A stretch of DNA of 64,000 nucleotides from Strobilurus pachycystidiatus. Taxonomy: Eukaryota > Basidiomycota > Agaricomycetes > Agaricales > Physalacriaceae. The notes below the pieces were generated by a model. That model did not search any database. It worked only from the letters and a program-made list of their open reading frames with translations, and was not told the DNA's origin. Position 1 is the stretch's first letter. Every line of letters starts with the position of its first letter. This document shows positions 10,197 through 21,020 of this stretch, piece by piece. A program made the position numbers and the translations under genes. Location: positions 1 to 64,000 of the forward strand of contig JAHLMK010000032.1 in NCBI GenBank assembly GCA_019915135.1, given 5' to 3'.

Positions 10197-11502
10197 TAAT
10201 AATTGAGACATGTCTAAATTGAGGTAATGCAATATTCTTTGTTGAACTATAATTACTATGAATCAGAGTGCGAAGAAAGTTAATATCAACTATAGTACAA
10301 GCTTTATAACGCATGTTCTCAAGAGCAGTTCGAAATTTCACATCGTCTAATGAAGTATCTTGCATTTGCATATTTTTTCTCAAAATAACACATGTTGTAA
10401 CTTGATGCCACAATGCTTTTCCGATAGCAGCTTCTTGAGCATATAATGTTCCTGATTTTGAATAACTGCCAACTTTTCCACTCCATAATGATGGACCACC
10501 ACTGCCTTCACCACTTACAGGTGGTAATTGAGCAAAATCACCTGCAAATATTATATTCAACCCACTAAATGGAAGATCTGCAGATCCTTTGGCAAGTGCT
10601 AATCGTGCACTAATGCAATATAAATCATTACAAGTGATCATTGATACTTCATCTAGAAATATATATTCAACACCTTGTAAATGTGAATAAATCTGAGCCA
10701 TACATGCTGTACTTATGTCAAATCCATTATTGAAGGCATTCATACCTAAAAAAGTATGATATGTAGTTCCTCTTATATTAGCTGCTGCTGCACCTGTAGA
10801 TGCAATGATAGCAAGACAATATCGTTCATTTTGTAATGTGAAATAATATACTAAAGCATCAAGTACTTTTGATTTGCCGGTACCACCTAAACCACCAATA
10901 TACATATTTAATTGTGAAGCAAATGGGTTGACTGAATATTCTGCTACAGTTAAAAATGCACGAATTTGTTCAGTGTTCAGAGTAAAATGAGCAATAACAT
11001 CTTTTTGTTGTTGCTTATTAGTAGCATAGTTAACATCTTGCATTTTGAATATATCTCGATTTATTATATTTATTGAACCTTTTTTCATTTGTGGTACATG
11101 TTCACAGAAAGGCTTATCTTCAGAAGGTAGCTGGGAAGGTATATCATTTTTACAATGTGTTTGAATTGTTGCTTTATGTGCATTCAAAGTCATGGTCCAT
11201 TGATGACCATTTTGAAGCTGTTCAATAAATTTTGGATTTAATTCAATATAATCTGGAATATTAGTTAAATTCGAAGTTGTCCAATTGAATGAAGTTAATA
11301 TATTTTGCATATTTTTTGCTTCTTGAAGACGCTTGATGAATTTTTTTCCATATTGAGATTGATCGAGATTGTCAAATATCAGAGCCGTTAAATCAATATT
11401 TTGATGTAATAGATCACCATCTTCCTTTTCAGGTTGTTCATGTTCTCGAAGCAGTTGATCCATTAATGCCATGTGTGTGTCCACTTCAGCATTTGCCTTC
11501 AT
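10183..11502 (-). pseudogene. Helitron PIF1-type helicase, N-terminal half
   Basis: This would be the DNA helicase that unwinds the displaced strand during rolling-circle transposition. Walker A is GGLGGTGKS (near 10868-10895), Walker B is YIFLDEVSMI, and motif III is FAGDFAQLPPVSGEG, all intact. The domain starts near HFTLNTEQIRAFLTVAE. The frame runs to PQFRHVSIIT and is then broken by the 255 bp TA-flanked insertion (9942-10196); the helicase continues on the other side. Confidence 0.88.
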
Positions 11503-11611
11503 TTGAGTACAAAAATCGTCACATGCATCTAAACATTCATATCGTAAAATGGAACTTATTCATTAATTGAATTTGTCTATCAGAGAAGACTGTAGCATTA
11601 AAAACTTGAGA

Positions 11612-12097
11612 TCAACTTTGCTCCTTAGTTTTCATTTGAGATGCATGACGCCAAGGTTGAAAAAATGTGAGCATTGTACAGCAATAATAATCTCGATTAT
11701 CTTGATCTTTACGTGGTAGCAATCCTCCAACTAAGTTAGGAATTAAGGCTTGCTTTTCATCACTACAAACAACATAGTGGGTACTTTCAAGAGCATGTTC
11801 CTCCATAAAATAATGTCTTCCTGTTGTATCTGTATCAATATTTGTGGTATCTAACTGATTAGTTAATTCTAGTACTGTTTCATCGTCCGAAGAATTACAG
11901 TCATCTTCAACATCAGAATCAGATCCAATCAAAGTTTGAGATGAAGGAATATTAGTAGAAATATGTTCACAATCATGAGAATCTATTTTATAAGTAGAAC
12001 TATGTAAAAGATCATCATCCGACTCAACATTATTATTATATTGAATATCTTCTTGTATTATAATCTCATCTTTCTTTCTAGGATCATTTTTACGCAC
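11612..12097 (-). pseudogene. Helitron acidic linker and pre-helicase motif
   Basis: The first ~100 codons are acidic and Ser/Asp/Thr-rich, as in the variable region before the helicase. The end carries LIPNLVGGLLPRKDQDNRDY followed by YCCTMLTFFQPWR, a conserved motif just upstream of the PIF1 helicase. The frame stops at KTKEQS; the next recognisable segment (LRYECLDACDDF) appears near 11510-11545 and leads into the helicase frame. Confidence 0.7.
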
Positions 12098-12148
12098 GAT
12101 ACATAATCTAATCTAATCCTATAAGCAAATATGTTCCAGAGTCACTGG

Positions 12149-12631
12149 TCATAATTTATAATCATCAATTTTAAAATAACCAACAATTTCATTTTTAACT
12201 TTACGTACAATAATTTTTTCCTTCAAAATATGTGGATCATCTTGATTCCAATAACTTAACAGTTCTGAAACATAAGATCGCCAGAAAAATACTATGAATT
12301 TTGCATTAGTATAATGATCAGGAAGATCTAATAAATATAAACACATCATTGGATTACCAATTTCCATTTTAATACCCAAATTATTGACAATTCGAGTTAT
12401 AAGCTTACGTGTTTTTTGATCAGAAGTGTCTGTACTATTGAGTAATTCTGTACTACGTGCAAATATATTTTGAATGACTTCAAATATAACATATGTCTTT
12501 AAACTAGGTTTGACAACATATTCAGATACATACATTAAGACAGCTTTGACTGCAGTACTAGACTTTAATGATGTTACATCAATATTACAACGCATACAAT
12601 ATGTCAATACTGCAGTAATCATATTCAACAT
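12149..12631 (-). pseudogene. Helitron linker between Rep and helicase
   Basis: A 160-codon frame containing CNIDVTSLKSSTAVKAVLMY and VSEYVVKPSLKTYVIFEVIQ, matching the conserved stretch after the Rep domain (an Ala-Lys-Ala, Tyr-Ile-x-Asp-Tyr type region) in fungal Helitron proteins. It is separated from the Rep frame by about 90 bp of sequence with stops. No catalytic role is assigned to this part. Confidence 0.65.
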
Positions 12632-12721
12632 ACTTTCTAATTATTTCATATTTATATGTCCATCTTCGTCAATCTCAATTTCCTAAAAGATACTACGTGG
12701 AAAACGTGCACGGCATTTTTT

Positions 12722-13963
12722 TCATTTATTATCAAGACATCCTTTTGAATCAGACTTCACTTTTTTCTTTTGAAGTTCATCAAAAACACTTCGACATTCA
12801 TGAATATGAGTTTGACCAAGAATAAAATCTACAACTTCATCAAATTGTTTCCACCACTCTTCAGTTGCCATACACAATTTACAGTCAAGCTTCATATCAA
12901 TGCTTTCCATTTGTTCTTCATGTATATTCATGCAAGGTGAGGGCGCTGTTTCAGGCAATGATGCTAGAGGACTTTTGAAATTAGGTTTTTGTGACATGAT
13001 ATAATTATTCTCAAGAGTTTGACTCATTGAGCCACTTCTAAATTGACCTTGATGACATGATTCTAAGTATTGTATTAATTTTAGACGAAATGGTGATGCG
13101 GGATCTGTGATATGATCTCGAATTTCTTGTGGTGATAAACTACCTCGAACCCATACTACAAAATGACCATGCAATGTAAGGCGTCCTTGCTGTTTAACTG
13201 TTCCATAATACCAAGAAGCATCACCATACGCATCTTTGTGAGTAGTATTAATGCCAAGAATATGTGTAATAAAAGATTCTATCATATAATTAAAAAACCG
13301 TGCAGCAGCCACAGGATTCTCTGTCACGTGAAATTTCTGTTCTTTGATAGATAGCGGATGATTTATCAGGAACTTTTCATTAGTTTCAGCCCAATACAAA
13401 CATAATGGATGTGAAAAATCTGCAGGTGTAAGTGTAATATACCAACTAGATGCATCTTCTGATGCCATTAAAGCATATAACTCATTACGCATGTATTTTT
13501 TACTAGTTAGAGATCCTTGAACTTTTCTGCTAACAAAGTCTAAGTCACGTATTACCTGAAAGCAATCTTTTTCATCAGCATTTTCTGGTTTGAAATGTCT
13601 TTCTTGTTTGAGTATTTGACTGACATGCTTTAAAGTTGCTTGATTCAAATTTAAGAGTCAATTTCCAATTTTAGTGAATTTAGGTTTATCAGTTAGCAGA
13701 AAACCACCACTATTGGCTTGTCGGCGTTGTTGATGACTGAAGGCAATGAAAGGAAAGTTTTTATCTAATTGGAAACGTTTATCATGATACATAAGTAACC
13801 AGCGATAATGATTACGAAGAGAAAAATTAGTCTTCCTTAAATCTCCCATACCATATGGAAATAACCATAGAAACATTAATGGATATAAATCTAGATTTCG
13901 ATAGAAAGATTCTGCTTGAGTATCACGACCTACTGCAAGAACACCGCCATTATTACCAAACCA
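12722..13963 (-). pseudogene. Helitron Rep (HUH endonuclease, Helitron_like_N)
   Basis: This region would encode the rolling-circle nickase that cuts one strand at the Helitron end. It begins with FYRNLDLYPLMFLWLFPYGM, the usual lead-in, passes one in-frame TGA (after TKIGN, near 13660), then gives SSWYITLTPADFSHPLCLYW and GRLTLHGHFVVWV. The last holds the HUH metal site as His-Gly-His (codons near 13163-13171), with glycine where a bulky hydrophobic residue is usual. A following Tyr in LIQYLESC is a candidate catalytic tyrosine. The frame ends with a Cys-rich segment (CKLC...HECRS). Stops make it non-functional as it stands. Confidence 0.8.
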
Positions 13964-14524
13964 TCAAAAAGCTTCAACTTTTTTTGCCTCATATGACATA
14001 GTATCAAGTTGTTCACCTAATATTCCATATACTATGAAAGGACATTGATCACCATCTATGCCATCTTCATCAGCTTTATCATGAACACTAGGATCAACAG
14101 TAACATTTGTATCGCTCAAAGTTGCTTTATATGTCACTTGTACGCGTGGTGAGTCTGATGGATAACTTCGTAGATTAGATTCAGATATTTCAACTCCTGC
14201 ATATCCTGGATGATTCAAACCTAACCAAGTTAGAGCATTAAATACTACATCAGCTCTCACCAATAAAAGAAGTTTAATGAAATTTTCTTTAGTTAGCTTA
14301 TAAGATTCAGTATAAAACATTACAAATACATCATCAAGTTTTTCCTTTGGAGGTGGTAATACATCATACATTTTAATTGTGGGATTTTCAAATGTAATTG
14401 CATGAGCAATCATTTTACGATAACCAGAGTTAATCTTGATAAAAGTAGCATTATGTCGTACTCGTGCAATTACTATTTGTTCAATCCAATTAAGTGCTGA
14501 AAGCTCCTTAGGAATTACTCTAAG
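13964..14524 (-). pseudogene. Helitron DUF6570 domain
   Basis: The frame contains VIPKELSALNWIEQIVIARVR followed by GYRKMIAHAITFENPT and YDVLPPPKEKLDDVFVMFYT. This is the DUF6570 signature found just upstream of the Rep domain in fungal Helitrons; its biochemical role is not established. The annotated methionine frame starts at 14413, but homology begins upstream. The frame ends at TGA after KKVEAF and continues in frame (WFGNNGGVLAVGRDTQAESF). Confidence 0.75.
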
Positions 14525-14944
14525 TCACAATGAATTAGCTAATGCATTTTTAGGAATTTCATTTTTTCTTATTGATGCACGACATGTATCACAGATTTTA
14601 TCACAGGTAGAATCAATTATAGGTTCATCAATATCACAAATAGAATCTTTGGCAGTATGACGCTCTTTGCGAGTTACACCATCTATATCTAAGACTGACA
14701 AAAAACCCTTAACAGCACTAAGACGAGAAAGAGATTTGATTGGAACAAGTTGAGCACATACTGCACATCTAGCCTCTTCGAATGTAGTAGGATTCATATC
14801 ATTACATACATCACGAACAATGTCTTCCACTGTTGTTTTATTAAGTGAATCAGGTGGAAAATTTGTGTTAATTTGACTTTGACTATATGTATAAGCACGA
14901 AGTGTACCTTGAGCATCATGTAGTGGTGCACGAAGGGAAGTCAT
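14525..14944 (-). pseudogene. Helitron polyprotein, N-terminal region
   Basis: A frame of 139 codons with two Cys pairs (CAVCAQL and CDTCR) typical of the region just before DUF6570 in fungal Helitron helicases. It ends at TGA in NSL-stop-LRVIPKELSALNW, after which the same frame continues into DUF6570. Family members often have Trp at this point, so the stop is readily explained by TGG to TGA. The true start may lie further upstream, where nothing recognisable remains. Confidence 0.7.
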
Positions 14945-15440
14945 CTCAATATCATTAAGGCGTGTATATTTTTTCTTATGGATCTGTTCCAGACTAAAAA
15001 CAGTTACGTATGCTTCACACTTGTCAGTATAAAAATGTTTTACACATGTTTATAATTTGGTTTTTACGTTAATAATTCGATTTTAGATGAATTTGATGAA
15101 GTTCAACTATAGATTTAAGTAATGGTATTGTCAAGTGATATACTAAAGATTGAATTGGAACACTTATATGAATACAATCAGGAAATTGTCTATCAGCGTC
15201 AAATTTATTCATATGACCCATATATATCAGACGCTTTTAAGCTGACAGATACTTATCAGTATATGGCTGCATCAATTTAGAATCCAAATATATAGTTTTT
15301 GCACCACCAATCAATTTTATACAAGCAGAATCACTGAAATGAAAGCTTTGAAAGAGAAAAAAAGCCCAATCTGTATTTAACAATACAACAAATGATAATA
15401 AATATACTGAAAACAAATATATATTCAAGACTGCGAGAAA
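14945..15440. other. AT-rich sequence upstream of the Helitron frames
   Basis: No coding frame beyond the start of a minus-strand ORF that runs out of the minisatellite (15237-15848) and has no family features. The Helitron 5' end (TC) should lie here but could not be placed. Confidence 0.4.
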
Positions 15441-15479
15441 TTTCCCCTCTTCTACAGATAGCAACGATGCATTTGACAC

Positions 15480-15855
15480 AGACAAAACATCTACAACACA
15501 TGAGATAATTGCAAACAAGGATAATGCATTTAGCATTAACAAAACGTCTGCAAACGACAATAAAATATTTGACACTGATAAAATAACTACATTCAGCAGA
15601 AGGACACGCAACCCTTGTAAGCCAACCACATTCAGTGGAAGAGCACGCAACCCTAATAAGTCAACAGCATACAGCCAAAGTGCAATTAGCACTGACGGGT
15701 CAACCACAATCGGTGGGGGTGCAAACGGCACTGACGGGTCAACCGCAATCGGCGGGGGTGCAAACGGCACTGACGGGTCAACCGCAATCGGCGGGAGTGC
15801 AAACGGCACTGACAAATCACCCGCAATCGGCGGGAGTGCAAACGGCACTGAAAAA
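15480..15855. repeat. 39 bp minisatellite, graded divergence
   Basis: At least four units of 39 bp (core ACGGGTCAACCGCAATCGGC) run from about 15690 to 15850 with few differences. Upstream to about 15480 the same unit can be followed in more and more diverged, AT-richer form (...AAGCCAACCACATTCAGTGG..., ...AAATAACTACATTCAGCAG...). Because 39 is divisible by 3, frames stay open on both strands, which explains two long but meaningless ORFs here. Confidence 0.85.
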
Positions 15856-15859
15856 ATAA

Positions 15860-16600
15860 GAGAAGTGACCAGAACAGTGTTGTACTAAATATCTTCATGA
15901 GCTCATCAATATACTGGGAAATTAGAACACTCACCAAAGCCTCAAAAGGGTGACACATGCGTGATGCTCCGTTCATCAAACCAGGCTGATGTTCAGTCTA
16001 CAACGCAATGTTTAGCACATACAGGAAGAGCAAGGAATTGTCTCACTTGAACACAAGAAAGTGGCCAGCAGGGGTTGAAATGATGACAAAGTAGTGCACA
16101 TGTAGGGGAGGAAACCTATGCAGTGAGCTGTCAAGAAAGGCAGAGTGAAGAGAAAGCAATGAACCGACAATGTATGACGAAGGATGACAAGTCTGGCCAA
16201 GCGACGGGATCTAGAGACAGCAATGGATGCTGTGAGCAGGGATCAGAAGGTATAGGTATGAACACATACCGAGCTGCCATTGGCATGAGCCGTCAACGCA
16301 GATGTGCTATGAAAGATGAGAATCAAAAAAGGCAGGAATGGAGACAGTACACGCACCAAGGTAGCCCGAGGCCGAGTAGCAATATCATACACAAAAATTG
16401 CAGTTTTGCGAGAGCGTGGAAAAGCATAGTGCGGCGTCGATGGGTGGGTGCAAGCTAGACGTCGTGGTGGTTGATAGACAAGCTCGGGGGACGCGCGGCC
16501 CTCCATCACGCTACGTGGCCGGCTGAGTCAGCTTAAATGGCAAATTCCGAAAGTTATTGCCGACGTCGCAGCGACTGAGGCTGTCAACGACGATACATTG
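15860..16600. other. No recognised feature
   Basis: A few open frames on each strand (the longest at 16123-16458, 111 codons, plus strand) have low-complexity composition and no recognisable domain. I see no repeat boundary here. Confidence 0.4.
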
Positions 16601-16607
16601 AAGGCAT

Positions 16608-17148
16608 CTAATTTAAATCACACACACGGACGTCCTTCGAGAACAGAATGCGCAGCATATTAAGACAGAGGCCTAGTATATTGCAATGTATTGTATGTAT
16701 ATACAGCCTGCACAGACATATGTTAACAGCCCAATTGGACGGCACAACATATGATATTGAGCGTGGACGAGGACGGGTTGTAAGCCCAGTCGTCGTTGTC
16801 GTGCCGCGTGGGCAACAGCGAGTGCGTGATGGTGGTACAGTGGATAAAGTCCATGATATTTCCCTTGGGGTACATGTGCTGAGGGTGGGGTGAGAGAGTT
16901 GATGGAGGACACGGCGAACAAATCGGTGTAATAGGGGAGGCGCTTGTGCTTTCGCAGGCTGCCACAGCCGGGTGCGGGCACAGAGACGGTGTAGACGGTC
17001 GAAGTGGCGGGCCGGTCTCGACAGCTGCTGTCCAGATGGCCGCAGTTGTCGGCGAGAAGGCATTGTTGATGTTCAGGCGGGGAAGCTCTAGAAGCGATCT
17101 CTTCAGGTGGTCGCGAGTCGAGGCGTGTTTGTCTCGGTCGCAGCGCAT
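16608..17148 (-). other. GC-rich block with overlapping open frames
   Basis: Two overlapping minus-strand frames of 151 and 141 codons occupy this block. Both are rich in Pro, Ser, Thr and Arg, as expected of GC-rich DNA in any frame, and neither has a recognisable domain. The 141-codon frame has a more protein-like C-terminal part (YPKGNIMDFIHCTTITHSLL). A host gene fragment is possible, but I cannot choose a frame. Confidence 0.25.
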
Positions 17149-18110
17149 GAGGAGAGATGTCCTGCGCTACGCGGAGGCCTGAACTTTGTCAGTGCGTTTG
17201 TCGGCGCCAGGAGAGACGTTGAGTGATAGTAAAGACCATACCGCCATGACAACACCCCCGCAGGTGGTCTGTCAAGCCATTATCCGCCCCTCGCGCGCGG
17301 GTAGTCGCATCCGCAGCGCGAAAATCCCAGCGCACGTAGCACGTCCATTGACCATCGTCCGTTAGTCGCATTGTCCTGCCCACTGCGTCGCCCGCGTTGG
17401 CGTGAGTGTAGCGATATCCTGTTGGTGGCGTTGAGGTGCAGAGATGCACAGTCCGTGCCCTGGGCGTGGCAAGCATGACAGAAGGTGAGGTGAGACCAAG
17501 GGGTGGATGGCAGGGGCAGGAGGACGAGGGTGGTCAGCCAGATATCAGTAGATAGATTCAGAGAACATACCTTGTGCGTCCCTGACCAGCATCTTCTGAC
17601 ATACGTGGCACCCTAGCCGCCCTGCGCCATGTCGTCTACGTTCTTAGTGGGCGGCAGTTGGCGGCGTTGACATTCAGCGGCAGCTGGCGGCGTTGACGTG
17701 TGTCCAGGCATCCGTTGGGGTCTGACATACTCCATTTGCTGACATCCGTTCCATTCTTGTTGGCGGTTGGTCGTATTGTCCATTGGCGGCACGCTTAGCA
17801 CGCACAGGTAGGCACGACCCAAGCAAAGATCCGTCATGGCTCATTGAAAGCTATGGAACTTCACAGAGCACAAGCCGAAGGGGCATATAGCCCCAGCAAC
17901 CGAGGTCTGTAGACGAGGGAATTGGCGCTACACAGTGCGCCGGGAGGAATGTGGTAAGAGAAAGAGAACCGCAGCTAAGGCACGGCCACTGATCCGACGT
18001 GACAGGGTCACATGATGTCTGGTTCCTGCAAAGGTACGAAAAAATAGCCAGTATAACCGGTTCAAAAGTAAACTTTTGTCCCGGAACCATCCAATTCTAA
18101 TCCGGCTTAA
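17149..18110. other. GC-rich unassigned sequence with short direct repeats
   Basis: Contains a local duplication near 17652-17700 (GGCAG, then TGGCGGCGTTGAC, twice). The open frames at 17189-17476, 17613-17837 and 17851-18090 (minus) show no family features. No transposon boundary was seen. Confidence 0.35.
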
Positions 18111-18905
18111 ATTTATTTTTAGGCATATGACGAACAGAGAATGCATCATTACAATATTTTTGGTATGTGGTTGCGTTGTTATATACAAAGATATGTTCAA
18201 ACTTAAGGTATGACTTTGTAAGAATATTGGCCATGTCTTCCGTTTATAAAATTACATCAGCACAAGTGAAGCAGTCATTATAATTCTTCCTAAAACAGAA
18301 TATTTGACATGTAGAGCAAGTATCATTTTTGAGCAAAACTAATCAATCTTTACAAATACAAAGTTGGCAATCATCAGCAAAACTTTTTCTCCTTTTTAAT
18401 TTTGATTTATTGTTCTGCTATATTAATGTATAAATTGAACATATCTACTATGTTTGTAAAAGTTAGTATTTGAAAATGTTTCTAAGTGTTGTATTACTGA
18501 GGCTGGAATCTGTTCATAAAATTGATAGAATTTGAGACATCCATTATTTAATGTGTCATTTCTTCTATTTTGTTTATTATTGAGATTATATCAAAGTACT
18601 CATCATTGTTAATGTGTAAATAATAATGAGGTTGATGGTAGTAATTTTAATGTATATCTTTTCTTTAATGAACTATAAGTGTATGAGATGGACGTGTTAA
18701 ATAATAGTAAAGGCATCTTTTTGCGAATGGGCATACTTGGCATAATGGGAAGATTTCATTAGTTTGTGCAGAGTGAGAGGTGGAAACAGATCAGGTATAT
18801 TTCCAAATGTTGTGAAGCGCTGAGTGACAGCAACGTAATGAAGCAGATGGAGAATGTATTTTGGTTTGAACAGTAGTTTTTTGTTAGTATTGCATTGGCG
18901 TCCTG
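18111..18905. other. AT-rich sequence, no feature
   Basis: Composition changes sharply to AT-rich at about 18100. No open frame of interest. On the minus strand this is the 3' flank of the LINE remnant, so it may include its decayed 3' untranslated region. Confidence 0.4.
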
Positions 18906-18930
18906 ACTGTAGGCATCTTCACATTGTCAC

Positions 18931-19520
18931 TCAGTGTTTGTTGTGCGTTATACAGTAGTGAAGATAGTGTTGTGCTGTCTCGTATGAGTAGCGACAAAAA
19001 GGACAGGCTGAGAAAGATGCAGCCTCAATTATATGTTGTTTGAAAAGAGCATGATTAATGTAGAGCTGAATAAGAAGGAATGTGACCTTGCATGAAAAAG
19101 GTTTCGTAAGCTTAGTAAAGGCTATTTTCCTCGGCAATCTGTCATTAATGCGTTAAAATTGCATTTATTGGTTGGATCTTTTTCACCGTACTTCGTGTTT
19201 AGTATGCAGCGTCTCTCTAAAAATCTTTTTTGTTGATGATGATAATATTGACAGTGTCTTGTGCAACACTTATGGGAGCTTTGCCATCAGTGACAAGCTG
19301 GTCGTAACTTCTGCCGCCTCTTTTGCCTCTGTGTCCACTGCCTCATTGTCTGGAACGTCTTTGTATCCTGGGATCCATTGGATAGTCAGCTTTGTCTGTG
19401 GATGCTTGTGTAACAGTCATGTTAGCTCGTTGTGAAGTGTGTCAAGCAAGTAATGAGATGACACTGGGCATGTAAGCTGAGTCACCATTATTGCAAGTTG
19501 ACTGTCCGTCACTAATGCAA
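18931..19520 (-). pseudogene. LINE remnant: RNase H and C-terminal zinc knuckle
   Basis: Read on the minus strand, from about 19510 down: LVTDSQLAI, then LTIQWIPGYKDVPDNEAVDT and EAKEAAE (codons near 19310-19390). This is the RNase H fold of Tad1-like non-LTR retrotransposons. Then comes LPRKIAFTKLTKPFS and a C-terminal CPFCRYSYETAQHYLHYC (a Cx2C...Hx4C motif, near 18950-19010). Frames are broken by stops and at least one frameshift. No reverse transcriptase is left upstream, so it is a fragment of the 3' end of the element. Confidence 0.75.
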
Positions 19521-20045
19521 CCTTGTTAAGTCTCGGCCTCTTCACCAGCATCTTCACTCATACAGTGCAATTTCTCACATGAAATTACATTATGTGAAAT
19601 ATTTATGATATAGAGTTGATATTCCGCTTCCCCCACTTTAAAAAGCAAAGATATTCCACTCATCGCCATCTGACATATGGAATACTGTTTTGAGGATGAT
19701 TATTAGCCAATATTCCATATTGCGGGCATCATTTGAGCTTCATGAAATAATTTTGACATAGAACTAGTATGCTTTTGTACTTCTGAGATTCCTATAAAAA
19801 TTTTTGATGATCCAAATGTATGAGAAGACTCTCTGTGAGTACTGTTGAATATACTGATTGAGCTGGAATCTAAAATCAGTATTTTATTCTTATGTAATTC
19901 AAATATCATAAATGCATCACATATCCTGTGTAGAATACCCATTATATGGAATCAGCCTTGGGTGAGTCCCAAGGATATTCCATATGAGCAGTTCTATTGT
20001 ACCACCAGCCCCACATACACTTCTTTTATATACTTTATGATGTCA
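19521..20045. other. AT-rich unassigned sequence with inverted CATATGGAATA
   Basis: CATATGGAATA near 19674 recurs in inverted form near 19978-19988 (ATTCCATATG), with further ATTCCATAT strings at about 19712 and 19945. This could be a degraded inverted-repeat element of about 315 bp, but I saw no target duplication. A 79-codon minus frame (19703-19942) lies inside it and is not recognised. Confidence 0.3.
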
Positions 20046-20669
20046 GATCTGGTCTCCAGCTCTTTCAAAGAATTTTGATCTTCTTTTTGGCATGCACATT
20101 TCCCCCATGTTTGTTGTTTGGCAGAAAGGCAAACCTCATGTTGTCATGAATCATACTGGCAATGATCTCAATGATGGCATATTTAGAGAGGATGCCAAAG
20201 TGCGCTATGATGATATGCATTCATTTGGTTGATGTCTCAATGATGTGCTCAAGCACATCCAAATGAGGAACTGTTGGTCTTCAAGAGTGATGTATCCAAA
20301 GCATTCCTCAATTTTCCTGTTCATCCCATTTGGCAACTTCAGCAAGTGGTCACTGTAGATGGCAGATACCACATTGTGCGCCGTCTCATTCTGGGCACTC
20401 GTGCTTCTTCCTGCTGTTGGTGTTCATTCTCTGGACTTCTCAACTAGATAGCTTGGAAACTTGGAATCATTAGTCTTCATGACTATATAGATGACTTCTT
20501 TGGCTGGAATTTCAAGCACAATTTTGTTATGTTTCATGACAAACTGTGTCCTCACCTTCAAGTTCAACTTCTTGTCTTTTAGGATCTCATTGGTTGTCCA
20601 TATGATGACAAGAAGCAGGAGCATGGAGTCACGCTCAAAATTATTGGCTTCTGGATTGATATCCATTCT
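20046..20669 (+). pseudogene. YR retrotransposon RT fragment (YR1 copy 2, left part)
   Basis: Close in sequence to 59017-59426 joined to 62537-62760 of YR1: it covers the start of the reverse transcriptase (VWQKGKP..., KSDVSKAFLN...) through the YMDD-type box region and on to DIHS near 20668. It carries several frame breaks (for example a TGA after HSFG near 20232). It lacks the YR2 insertion, so it shows the empty site (CTGGACTTCTCAACTAGATAG). It is cut at 20669 by the Ty3 element G1; the 5 bp ATTCT at 20665-20669 is duplicated at 31204-31208. Confidence 0.85.
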
Positions 20670-20932
20670 TGTAACAGCGGCGCCTGATGCGCCCAAGTTT
20701 CCTTCTATGTATAATCACACCTCGTTGTACTTATGCCTCATGTTTCCGGTTATGTTCTCACCCCGTATATTTTCACATGCTTTTAGATTTCTTATATATA
20801 CTTGTTGGTTCCTCCTCGTACAAATATCTGTCTTTACCTCGAACCGCTTATATCCTGTTCTTAGCTACACAATTGTAACTATCTGTTGTGCGTAGCTTGT
20901 GAGAACTAAGCAACTCGGGGCCAAGCCTTACA
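20670..20932 (+). repeat. G1 5' LTR
   Basis: 263 bp, TGTAACAGCGG...CCTTACA. Followed by CTTTTTTACGC; I do not recognise a tRNA primer-binding site there. Confidence 0.92.
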
Positions 20933-21020
20933 CTTTTTTACGCATCAGTAATAAAAAATTATTACAACGTGTTAGCTTATACGCTACAAAATGTGTCGTC
21001 GATTTACTCGCACGACTGTG

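Larger units (their letters stand above)
7763..14944 (-). mobile_element. Decayed autonomous Helitron
   Basis: A series of minus-strand frames, read from 14944 down to about 8029, follows the order of fungal Helitron polyproteins: a Cys-containing N-terminal region, DUF6570, the Helitron_like_N (HUH Rep) domain, a linker, a PIF1-type superfamily 1 helicase, and a C-terminal USP-like peptidase domain. The frames are separated mostly by single stop codons or small frameshifts, and one DNA element is inserted at 9942. Termini (5' TC, 3' CTRR) were not resolved, so the coordinates bound only the recognisable coding part. The coding part is AT-rich relative to the neighbouring LTR blocks, suggesting an independent origin. 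Confidence 0.9.

Noticed and set aside
15237..15848. 203-codon Pro/Val/Leu-rich minus frame
   Set aside because: It is the translation of the 39 bp minisatellite (39 is divisible by 3) plus its AT-rich flank.
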